11,862 bases of DNA. Source: Pseudomonadota bacterium (GTDB lineage Bacteria > Pseudomonadota > Alphaproteobacteria > Rhizobiales > Hyphomicrobiaceae). Where the stretch lies: the NCBI GenBank assembly GCA_023392135.1, contig JAEVZQ010000069.1, forward strand, positions 1 through 11,862. The letters are read 5' to 3'. Shown here one piece after another: positions 7,135-11,862 of this stretch (positions within the stretch are counted from its first letter, which is position 1; each line of letters begins with the position of its first letter). The notes beneath the pieces are model-generated. The model ran no database searches, had not been told where the DNA came from, and was given only the letters and a program-made list of their open reading frames with translations. The position numbers and the translations under genes were made by a program.

Positions 7135-8928
7135 TCACTGCGCCGCTTCCCCCGTGAACTGCAAATCAGCCAGCCGCGCATACAGGCCACCCTCGCGCAC
7201 CAGCGCCGCGTGGGTACCTTCCTCGACGATGCGACCCTCGTCGAAAACCAGGATGCGGTCGGCCTTCTGAATCGTCGCGAGCCGGTGGGCGATGACCAGC
7301 GTCGTGCGGCCGTGCATCACCTGCTCGAGCGCCTTCTGCACCGAAACCTCGCTTTCGGCATCGAGCGCGCTGGTGGCTTCGTCGAGGAGCAGGATGGGAG
7401 CGTCGCGCAGGATCGCCCGGGCGATCGCGATGCGCTGGCGCTGGCCGCCCGAGAGCAAAACGCCGCGTTCGCCAAGGAGCGTATCGTAGCCCTGAGGCAG
7501 CGCCGAAATGAACTCGTGCGCGTGCGCGAGCTTCGCCGCGCGCACCACCGCATCGATGGTCGCTTCCGGGCTACCGTAGCTGATATTCCCGGCAACGGTG
7601 TCCGCAAAGAGCGCTACGTCTTGCGGCACCAGTGCCATGCGCCCGCGTAGCTGCTCCAGATCCGCATCCGCGATCGGGACGCCGTCGACGCGGATCACGC
7701 CCATGTTCGGGTCGAAGAAGCGGAGCAACAGGTGGAATATCGTGCTCTTGCCGGCTCCCGATGGCCCGACGAGGGCCACCGTCTCACCGGGCGCGACCTC
7801 GAACGTGACGTCCTGCAGCGCCGATGCATCACGCGAGGGGTAACGGAAGCTGATACGGTCGAATGCGACCTCACCGCGGCCGGGATCAGGCAGCGGGATG
7901 GGATTTTCCGGCGTGCGGATCTTCGGCTCGATCGCGAGCAGCTCGGCCAAACGCTCTGCTGCGCCTGCTGCCTGGGTCACCTCGCCCCAGACCTCCGAGA
8001 GCTGGGCCAGCGCGGCCGCGGCGAACACGGCATACAGCACGAACTGGCTCAACCGACCTCCGGTGATGTCGCCCTGGACGACGGCATCAGCGCCAAACCA
8101 CAGAACTCCGACGATGCTGGCAAAGACCAGGAACATGGTCATCGCCGTGAGGCCGGCCCGCGCCTTCAGCCGCGCCCTCGCCGCATCGAAAGCCATCTCG
8201 ACCGCTCCGGCAAACTTGGCAGATACGGTTCGCTCGCTGGTGAAGGCCTGCATCGTTCGCACGGCGGCAAGGTTCTCGGACGCGAGCGCCGAGGCCTCGG
8301 CGAGCGTGTCTTGAGCCTTGCGAGACAGTCGCCGCACCAGTCGCCCATAGGCGATGAGGGGCAGCAGGATCACCGGAATGGCGATCAAGACCAGGAACGA
8401 CAGCTGCGCGCTCGTGACGAACATCATCGCGAGCGCACCGACGAGCATGATGACATTGCGCAGGGCCTGGCTGATCGCCGTGCCGGCCGCCGCTTTGATC
8501 TGCGTGGTATCCGCGGTCAGGCGGCTCGTTACCTCGCCGGAGTGGGTGGTGTCGTAGAACTCCGGGCCGAGCCGCGAGAGGTGCCGGAACACATCCGAGC
8601 GCAGGTCCGCAACGACCCGTTCGCCCAGCCAATTGACGAAGTAGAACCGCGCCGCACTCGCCACAGCAAGCACGAACCCGATGAGCATCAGCATCGAGAA
8701 GTACCGATGGATGAAGATGCCATCAGCTCCGCCGAAGCCGTAGTCGATGACACGGCGCACCGCTATCGGCAGAACCAGCATGGCAACCGCCGCGATCAGG
8801 AGTGCGACCGCGGCGAGCACCAGCATCCCGCGGTGCGTGAAGATATAGGGCCTAAGCTTCAGCAGGGGACGCAGCGAGCGGCGGCGCGCTTCGGCGACCT
8901 CTTCACCTGGCGGCGCCAGATCCGCCAC
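7135..8928 (-). CDS. ABC exporter, fused membrane and ATPase domains (MsbA-related)
   Basis: A 597-residue half-transporter that would work as a homodimer. An ABC type-1 membrane domain (six helices, about 35-320) is followed by a complete ATPase: Walker A GPSGAGKST at 388-396, Q-loop Gln436, signature LSGGQ at 492-496, Walker B ILLLDE at 512-517 and H-loop His548. The family exports lipids, lipid-linked compounds or drugs; the substrate is not readable. It resembles the alphaproteobacterial MsbA-related group (TIGR02204 type) rather than enterobacterial MsbA. I chose GTG at 8928, with AAGGA about 8 bases upstream. The frame stays open to 9096, but the extra 56 residues are Arg-, His- and Cys-rich and unlike the family, and would start beside the divergent rpmE promoter. 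GTG at 8961 is a second alternative. Confidence 0.93.
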   Translation of the reverse strand: MADLAPPGEEVAEARRRSLRPLLKLRPYIFTHRGMLVLAAVALLIAAVAMLVLPIAVRRVIDYGFGGADGIFIHRYFSMLMLIGFVLAVASAARFYFVNWLGERVVADLRSDVFRHLSRLGPEFYDTTHSGEVTSRLTADTTQIKAAAGTAISQALRNVIMLVGALAMMFVTSAQLSFLVLIAIPVILLPLIAYGRLVRRLSRKAQDTLAEASALASENLAAVRTMQAFTSERTVSAKFAGAVEMAFDAARARLKARAGLTAMTMFLVFASIVGVLWFGADAVVQGDITGGRLSQFVLYAVFAAAALAQLSEVWGEVTQAAGAAERLAELLAIEPKIRTPENPIPLPDPGRGEVAFDRISFRYPSRDASALQDVTFEVAPGETVALVGPSGAGKSTIFHLLLRFFDPNMGVIRVDGVPIADADLEQLRGRMALVPQDVALFADTVAGNISYGSPEATIDAVVRAAKLAHAHEFISALPQGYDTLLGERGVLLSGGQRQRIAIARAILRDAPILLLDEATSALDAESEVSVQKALEQVMHGRTTLVIAHRLATIQKADRILVFDEGRIVEEGTHAALVREGGLYARLADLQFTGEAAQ

Positions 8929-9090
8929 CTTGGTCTTCCTTGGCCTTCTCAACTCTCGCACCCCGCTCTGGTCGGCTGGATTGCCGTGCTGATCCCTGTG
9001 CCAGCGGTCGACACAGATATGCCAGATTGCGGGGCCCCGTCGGGCTGCAGCGATGCCGCATGTGCTGGCATGGCTTGTGCCCGGCGTCCC

Positions 9091-9119
9091 TTTCAACTAT
9101 GTAGGCCCCTCGATATATC
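9091..9119 (+). promoter_or_regulatory. Possible rpmE promoter
   Basis: TTTCAA (9091-9096) and TATATC (9114-9119) are 17 bases apart, a plausible sigma-70 pair. Transcription would start near 9126, giving a leader of about 56 bases that includes the hairpins before rpmE. The match to consensus is only moderate. Confidence 0.35.
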
Positions 9120-9141
9120 CCTTAAACTAACGTGCGAGCCT

Positions 9142-9177
9142 GCTCTCGGTGGAGAGCGGAGCCCTGTTGCCGAGAGC
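9142..9177 (+). promoter_or_regulatory. rpmE leader with two competing hairpins
   Basis: GCTCTCGG (9142-9149) can pair perfectly over 8 bp with CCGAGAGC (9170-9177), which contains the GAGAG that serves as ribosome site for the ATG at 9182. The same left arm can instead pair over 6 bp with GAGAGC (9152-9157) across a GGTG loop. The two folds exclude each other, one hiding and one freeing the ribosome site. This suggests translational control, possibly autoregulation by L31, as has been reported for L31 leaders in other bacteria. Function is inferred. Confidence 0.45.
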
Positions 9178-9181
9178 CGCC

Positions 9182-9406
9182 ATGAAAAGAGACGCTGACC
9201 TTCATCCCGATTACCACCAGATCAAGGTCGTCATGACCGATGGCACCGAGTTCACGACGTATTCGACCTACGGCAAGGAGGGCGACACGCTGACGCTCGA
9301 CATCGACCCGAACACGCATCCGGCGTGGACCGGTGGCGACCAGAAGCTGCTCGACCGCGGCGGCCGTCTGTCCCGCTTCAAGAAGAAGTTCGAGGGGCTG
9401 TTCTAA
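9182..9406 (+). CDS. rpmE: 50S ribosomal protein L31
   Basis: A 74-residue L31 of the large ribosomal subunit. It shows the family signature: [16 protein letters not shown] near the N-terminus, [16 protein letters not shown] in the middle, and HPAWTGG, LLDRGGR and FKKKFEGLF at the end. It has no cysteines, so it is the zinc-independent (C-minus) form, normal for alphaproteobacteria. The frame extends upstream to 9149, but ATG 9182 ([12 protein letters not shown]) matches the usual L31 start and follows GAGAG at 9172-9176; an earlier start would place the leader hairpin inside the coding region. It is divergent from the ABC exporter and stands alone, consistent with its own promoter and leader control. 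Confidence 0.97.
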   Translation: MKRDADLHPDYHQIKVVMTDGTEFTTYSTYGKEGDTLTLDIDPNTHPAWTGGDQKLLDRGGRLSRFKKKFEGLF

Positions 9407-9424
9407 GCTTCGGCAGCTCGGGCG

Positions 9425-9466
9425 CGGGATCGCGCTCGCACTTCGGTGCGCATCGGCCGCGACCCG
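9425..9466 (+). terminator. Stem-loop downstream of rpmE
   Basis: Eighteen bases after the rpmE stop, CGGG-A-TCGCG (9425-9434) pairs over 9 bp with CGCGACCCG (9458-9466) with a single bulged A, enclosing an inner CGCAC-TTCG-GTGCG hairpin (9437-9450) with a stable UUCG-type loop. No T-run follows, so it is a 3'-end stabiliser or Rho-assisted terminator rather than a textbook intrinsic one. Confidence 0.4.
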
Positions 9467-9525
9467 TCAGGGTTGGCGGCCGCATTGCGTTGGCGCCGGT
9501 TTCATCCGTCGCGCGAAATAGCAAT

Positions 9526-9546
9526 GGCCGGCGCAATCTGCCGGCC
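9526..9546 (-). terminator. Hairpin downstream of the DUF1465 gene
   Basis: GGCCGGC, 7-base loop, GCCGGCC is a perfect 7-bp inverted repeat 14 bases past the stop of the minus-strand gene. On that strand it is followed by ATTGCTATTT, only weakly T-rich. It may also serve the convergent rpmE transcript. Confidence 0.5.
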
Positions 9547-9559
9547 GCTGCCTGGAGTT

Positions 9560-10111
9560 TCAGCGGATGGCCGCGTTGAAGGCGGCTTGCAGCTCTGCGA
9601 TCTGAGCGGCGACCGGGTTGTTGACGGGCCGCGGAGTCGTGCCTCGGACGGAGGATACCGGCTCCAGCGAACGATCGATGCGCGTAATGCGATCACTCAA
9701 CACGAAGCTCTCGTTGATCAGCTGCTGCAGCCGCTCCGGCAATCTACCAAAGTTGGCGATATGACTCGGCCGACCGGTCGTGCGCAGTTTCAGGCGCGCG
9801 CGCTTGCGGCGGGCCTCCTCCTGCGTAATGTCGCCATCCCGCAGCGAGCGACGGATCAAAAGCCACGACGCCAAATCGAGCAGGCGCGCAGTCAGGCGCA
9901 TGCTTTCCGTCGAGTACGTCAGCGCCACATCTGGCTTGAGTTGCTTCGCATCCTGACGGCCGGCACCGTCGAGATAGGCCGCCGTACGCTCGACCAGCTC
10001 CATGCCCTGCGCGTAGACGACCTCGAACTGCTCCGAAGCCGCGAAGCGCTCACCGAACGAGACGGTGACACAGGCGCTGGGCTCTTCTCTGAGACTCGAT
10101 TTGCTACCCAT
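9560..10111 (-). CDS. DUF1465 family protein, RcdA-like protease adaptor
   Basis: A 183-residue soluble protein of the DUF1465 family, to which Caulobacter RcdA belongs. RcdA is a ClpXP adaptor that helps degrade CtrA and other cell-cycle proteins; that role here is inference. The most conserved part is visible as FGERFAASEQFE (19-30), LVERTAAYLDG (39-49) and the helix ALTYSTESMRLTARLLDLAS (63-82), followed by an acidic/basic EEARRKRARL helix (98-107). Residues 148-168 are Pro-, Ser- and Arg-rich and probably disordered, similar to the flexible RcdA tail. ATG at 10111 is the only sensible start, though its ribosome site (GTGAG) is weak. A separate promoter is suggested by the strong terminator upstream at 10225-10255. 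Confidence 0.85.
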   Translation of the reverse strand: MGSKSSLREEPSACVTVSFGERFAASEQFEVVYAQGMELVERTAAYLDGAGRQDAKQLKPDVALTYSTESMRLTARLLDLASWLLIRRSLRDGDITQEEARRKRARLKLRTTGRPSHIANFGRLPERLQQLINESFVLSDRITRIDRSLEPVSSVRGTTPRPVNNPVAAQIAELQAAFNAAIR

Positions 10112-10224
10112 GATCTACTCACGCCACAACTGAACCGACACCAACACGATACTATCTTTCAGGCGAGGGCAAATCATCTCTGCACGATTGAGCGCATTTC
10201 AGGGCAGCACCAACTTTCTCCCTG

Positions 10225-10255
10225 AGAAAAATTGAGCCGCCCGAAAGCGGCTCAA
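10225..10255 (-). terminator. Strong Rho-independent terminator
   Basis: On the minus strand TTGAGCCGC, loop TTTCGG, GCGGCTCAA forms a perfect 9-bp stem followed at once by TTTTTCTC (A-run at 10227-10231 on the plus strand). This is the clearest intrinsic terminator in the window and ends leftward transcription from the HAD/DUF1192 genes or from a small RNA before the DUF1465 gene begins. Confidence 0.85.
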
Positions 10256-10320
10256 GAGTAACAGGGAGGCGTCAAACAGAGTGGGCGGGCCACTCGACAT
10301 CCAGAAATCTGGATAGGCTG
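10225..10320 (-). ncRNA. Candidate small RNA or structured 3' UTR
   Basis: Reading the minus strand from about 10320: hairpin 1 (10299-10314, ATCCAG/CTGGAT, 6 bp), hairpin 2 (10279-10295, GAGTGG/CCACTC, 6 bp), an unpaired stretch containing GCCTCCCTG (near 10261-10269), then a 9-bp terminator hairpin with a T-run. Stem-loops plus an exposed CCUCCC, which could pair with Shine-Dalgarno sequences, is a layout seen in alphaproteobacterial trans-acting small RNAs. I found no clear promoter just upstream, so the segment may simply be the processed or unprocessed 3' end of the DUF1192 transcript, whose stop lies about 120 bases upstream. The 5' end is a guess. Confidence 0.3.
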
Positions 10321-10323
10321 GAG

Positions 10324-10345
10324 CCTAACAAAGCTGTCCTAACAA
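10324..10345. repeat. Direct repeat of CCTAACAA, 14-base period
   Basis: CCTAACAA occurs at 10324-10331 and 10338-10345 (TTGTTAGG on the minus strand), start to start 14 bases. The 7-mer CCTAACA recurs at 10687-10693, upstream of the DUF1192 gene. It could be a regulator site near the candidate small RNA, or chance. Confidence 0.4.
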
Positions 10346-10437
10346 GAGGTAAACCGACGACCGGGAACGGCACGTCTCACTGCCCGGCTCGCTTCAAAAC
10401 TGCCGAACCCGAGGTCAGCCGCAGCGCGAGCCGAGCA

Positions 10438-10626
10438 TCAGCGCTTGAAAAGAGCCGATGCGGCTTCCTCGTGCGCCCGCTTCGCTGCAATCTCCTGCTC
10501 GACCCTCTCGATCTCTCCGCGCAACGCCGCGAGCCGCTCCTCCAGATCGCCAAGAGATAGGGCGTGGAGGGGCTCCCCGACTGTGATCGTGCTGCCCGGC
10601 TTCGGCCTGATCTCGTCCCAATCCAT
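10438..10626 (-). CDS. DUF1192 family small protein
   Basis: A 62-residue protein matching the short DUF1192 family of alphaproteobacteria, of unknown function. The first half has the family pattern MDWDEIRPKP, then a VGEPLHALSLGDLEERLAAL segment (16-35); the second half (about 26-58) is a continuous charged helix with heptad-like Leu, Ile and Ala, probably a coiled coil. It is cytoplasmic, with no signal or membrane segment. GGAG lies 7 bases before the ATG at 10626. It follows the HAD gene on the same strand after 117 bases, and the leftward transcript probably runs to the terminator at 10225-10255. Confidence 0.85.
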   Translation of the reverse strand: MDWDEIRPKPGSTITVGEPLHALSLGDLEERLAALRGEIERVEQEIAAKRAHEEAASALFKR

Positions 10627-10743
10627 GTCGCAACTCCACTACCTCGTCGTGCTCACTGGCGGGCCGACGGCGCAGCCCGGCCAAGGCCTAACATGAAGGC
10701 CCTGGGCGGCCGCGCCAAGTTGGGGGGTTAAAGCGGTGGGCCG

Positions 10744-11604
10744 TTACCAGACAAGGGCGGGGAGAGCTGCTACCGGAGACAGGTCGGACCCGCTGAACAG
10801 CTCGGCGACAGCTACCGCATCGAGCTCACCGGGCACGTGGATTGCGCTGGCGATAAAGGCCGAATCGATCTCAGCGTTCGCGGCGCCACGAATGTCCGTT
10901 CTGAGGCCATCGCCGATCGCAAGGACCCGGCGCCGCGGCACCGGCTCACCCCGCAGCTCTTCGAGCCTCTCGAAGGCCATCTGGTAAATTGGCAGATGGG
11001 GCTTGCCTGCGTAGGTCACCTGACCGCCCAGGCGCTCGTATTCCGCTGCGATCGACCCCGCGCAGTAGACGATGCGAGAGCCACGCTCGACCGCCAGATC
11101 GGGATTGGCGCAGATCATCGGCACGCCACGACGGGCCAGCGGCTCGAGCATTTCCGTGTAGTCGGCTGGGGTTTCGGTGTCGTCGTTATAGAGCCCGGAG
11201 CAGATGATGACATCCGCCTCCCCCGCCGCGGCGAACCGCAGCTCGAGGCCGTCGAACATCGGCTTGTCTCTGGCCGGCCCAAGGTGGAATAGTTTCAGCT
11301 GGACCCGCTCGCTGATGAGCCGACGCGTCAGGTCACCGGAAGTCAGAATCCCGTCGTAGGCGTCACGTGGCACACCGAAGCCATCGAGCTGAGCCTGCAC
11401 CGAGTGGGCCGGCCGAGGCGCGTTGGTGAGGTACAACACCGTCCCGCCCGTCTCGCGGAAGCGCCTGCATGCGTCGACGGCACCGGTGAAAGCCCGCACG
11501 CCGTTGTGCATCACGCCCCAGACATCGCAGATCCAGGCGTCGTGGCCGTGTGCGAGTGGAGCGATCGAGGAAAGAAGTTGAGGGGGGCGCGGCAATGTTG
11601 TCAT
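10744..11604 (-). CDS. HAD-superfamily hydrolase, class IIA (TIGR01459 type)
   Basis: A 286-residue cytoplasmic protein with the class IIA HAD layout also seen in NagD-like phosphatases. Motif I is CDVWGVMHNG at 26-35, with nucleophile Asp27 but Trp29 in place of the second Asp of the usual DxD; this substitution is, as I recall, characteristic of the TIGR01459 family. Motif II is LTNAPRP (59-65, Thr60), motif III is GKPHLPIY (200-207, Lys201), and motif IV is AIGDGLRTDIRGA (229-241, Asp232, Asp237). The substrate is unknown; some relatives are loosely annotated as sugar- or nucleotide-phosphate phosphatases. The start is ATG 11604 with a GGGGGCGG ribosome site directly ahead; that region can fold into a hairpin. 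It lies 31 bases downstream of the EAL gene, so the two are probably co-transcribed. Confidence 0.92.
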   Translation of the reverse strand: MTTLPRPPQLLSSIAPLAHGHDAWICDVWGVMHNGVRAFTGAVDACRRFRETGGTVLYLTNAPRPAHSVQAQLDGFGVPRDAYDGILTSGDLTRRLISERVQLKLFHLGPARDKPMFDGLELRFAAAGEADVIICSGLYNDDTETPADYTEMLEPLARRGVPMICANPDLAVERGSRIVYCAGSIAAEYERLGGQVTYAGKPHLPIYQMAFERLEELRGEPVPRRRVLAIGDGLRTDIRGAANAEIDSAFIASAIHVPGELDAVAVAELFSGSDLSPVAALPALVW

Positions 11605-11613
11605 GCCGCCCCC
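11583..11613 (-). promoter_or_regulatory. Hairpin over the HAD gene start
   Basis: In the mRNA sense, GGGGG-CGGCA just before and at the ATG pairs with TGCCG-CG-CCCCC in codons 3-8: ten base pairs with a 2-base bulge and a 9-base loop. It covers the ribosome binding site and would lower translation unless opened by ribosomes arriving from the upstream gene. Confidence 0.35.
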
Positions 11614-11635
11614 ATAGCCGCGTCACGGCGCAGGA

Positions 11636-11862
11636 TCAAGCGGCTGCGCTTCTCGCCGCAGGCCGCAACGCCTCTGCCCGGATCGGGCGCGGTACGCCAA
11701 AGAGCCGCCCCTGACCCAGCGGAACGCCGGCCGCCAGCACGCTTTCGAGCTGATCCTCGCCGCCGAGCCCGACCGCGATCAGCGTCAGCCCGGTCCCCGC
11801 GAGGCGCTGACAAAGATCCGCGACGGGGAGCACGCCTTCGAGGCTCGAGATCCCATCGAGCA
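11636..11862 (-). CDS. C-terminal part of an EAL-domain protein (partial)
   Basis: The 74 residues in view run off the window end and finish with TGA at 11636-11638. They match the last third of an EAL domain: a LIAVGLGGEDQLESVLAAG segment followed by GQGRLFGVPRPI. Active EAL phosphodiesterases, which cleave cyclic di-GMP, have an AEGVET-type motif where this protein reads AVGLGG, so the Glu expected there is Val, while the Gln of the GQGRLF segment is kept. The protein is therefore probably a catalytically inactive EAL protein that binds cyclic di-GMP or a partner, but the main EAL and metal-binding residues lie outside the window. The end is Ala-rich (ARSAAA). It is the first visible gene of the leftward row and lies 31 bases ahead of the HAD gene. 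Confidence 0.75.
   Translation of the reverse strand, partial: LDGISSLEGVLPVADLCQRLAGTGLTLIAVGLGGEDQLESVLAAGVPLGQGRLFGVPRPIRAEALRPAARSAAA

Larger units (their letters stand above)
10112..10437 (-). other. 326-base gap without a protein gene
   Basis: No convincing coding frame on either strand. On the minus strand the part nearest the DUF1465 start carries a weak promoter-like pair, TTTGCC (10168-10173) and TATCGT (10146-10151), 16 bases apart, which could drive that gene. The middle holds three hairpins ending in an intrinsic terminator, and the part nearest the DUF1192 stop holds an 8-base direct repeat. The remainder (10346-10437) shows only a 5-bp CCGGG/CCCGG pairing with a long loop. Confidence 0.6.

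Noticed and set aside
7732..9198. 488-codon plus-strand open frame opposite the ABC exporter
   Set aside because: The minus strand has all ABC exporter motifs in order; the antisense product is Arg/His/Gln-rich with no domain.
10627..10743. Terminator between the HAD and DUF1192 genes (GGCCT/AGGCC pairing)
   Set aside because: A 5-bp stem with a 7-base loop and no T-run; the two genes are more likely co-transcribed.
1..11862. CRISPR arrays, tRNA or rRNA genes, insertion sequences, phage genes
   Set aside because: No spaced repeat array, cloverleaf, rRNA segment or transposase-like protein was seen in a read of both strands by eye.

Overview
The window is GC-rich DNA from an alphaproteobacterium, most likely a member of Hyphomicrobiales (Rhizobiales). 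The evidence is a set of lineage-typical genes: a DUF1465 (RcdA-like) protein, a DUF1192 protein, a TIGR01459-type HAD hydrolase, a cysteine-free ribosomal protein L31, and a ThiE-like/Sel1/SuhB/MotA-like/MotB-like gene row. These placements rest on recalled family knowledge and on reading the proteins, not on a database search. I saw no tRNA, rRNA, CRISPR array, insertion sequence or phage gene.

Layout. Bases 1-97 are a C/G-only low-complexity stretch (18 consecutive C) that looks like a contig edge, followed by a short leader. 98-1967 (+) holds the two membrane subunits of a TRAP transporter, overlapping by 8 bases; its solute-binding protein is not in view. 2147-7058 (+) is a row of same-strand genes: a divergent ThiE/TenI-like TIM-barrel protein, an exported Sel1-repeat protein, a SuhB-type inositol monophosphatase, a possible 32-residue micro-ORF coupled at both ends, a MotA/TolQ/ExbB-type channel protein, and a MotB/OmpA-like partner with a very long coiled coil. 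The last two look like a stator-type, ion-driven cell-envelope machine with no flagellar genes nearby. 7135-8928 (-) is a full-length ABC half-exporter, convergent with the MotB-like gene. 9182-9406 (+) is rpmE, preceded by a leader with two mutually exclusive hairpins, one of which masks the ribosome binding site. 9560-10111 (-) is the DUF1465/RcdA-like gene. 10112-10437 has no protein gene but holds three hairpins on the minus strand, the last a strong Rho-independent terminator, so it is either a structured 3' UTR or a small RNA. 10438-11862 (-) is a leftward row: a truncated EAL-domain protein (cut by the window end), the HAD hydrolase and the DUF1192 protein.

Most of the window is ordinary chromosomal backbone. 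The items that best repay a second look are the rpmE leader switch, the non-flagellar MotA/MotB-like pair with its coupled micro-ORF, the ThiE homologue that has lost its catalytic motifs, the hairpin cluster/sRNA candidate, and the EAL protein with a degenerate signature.
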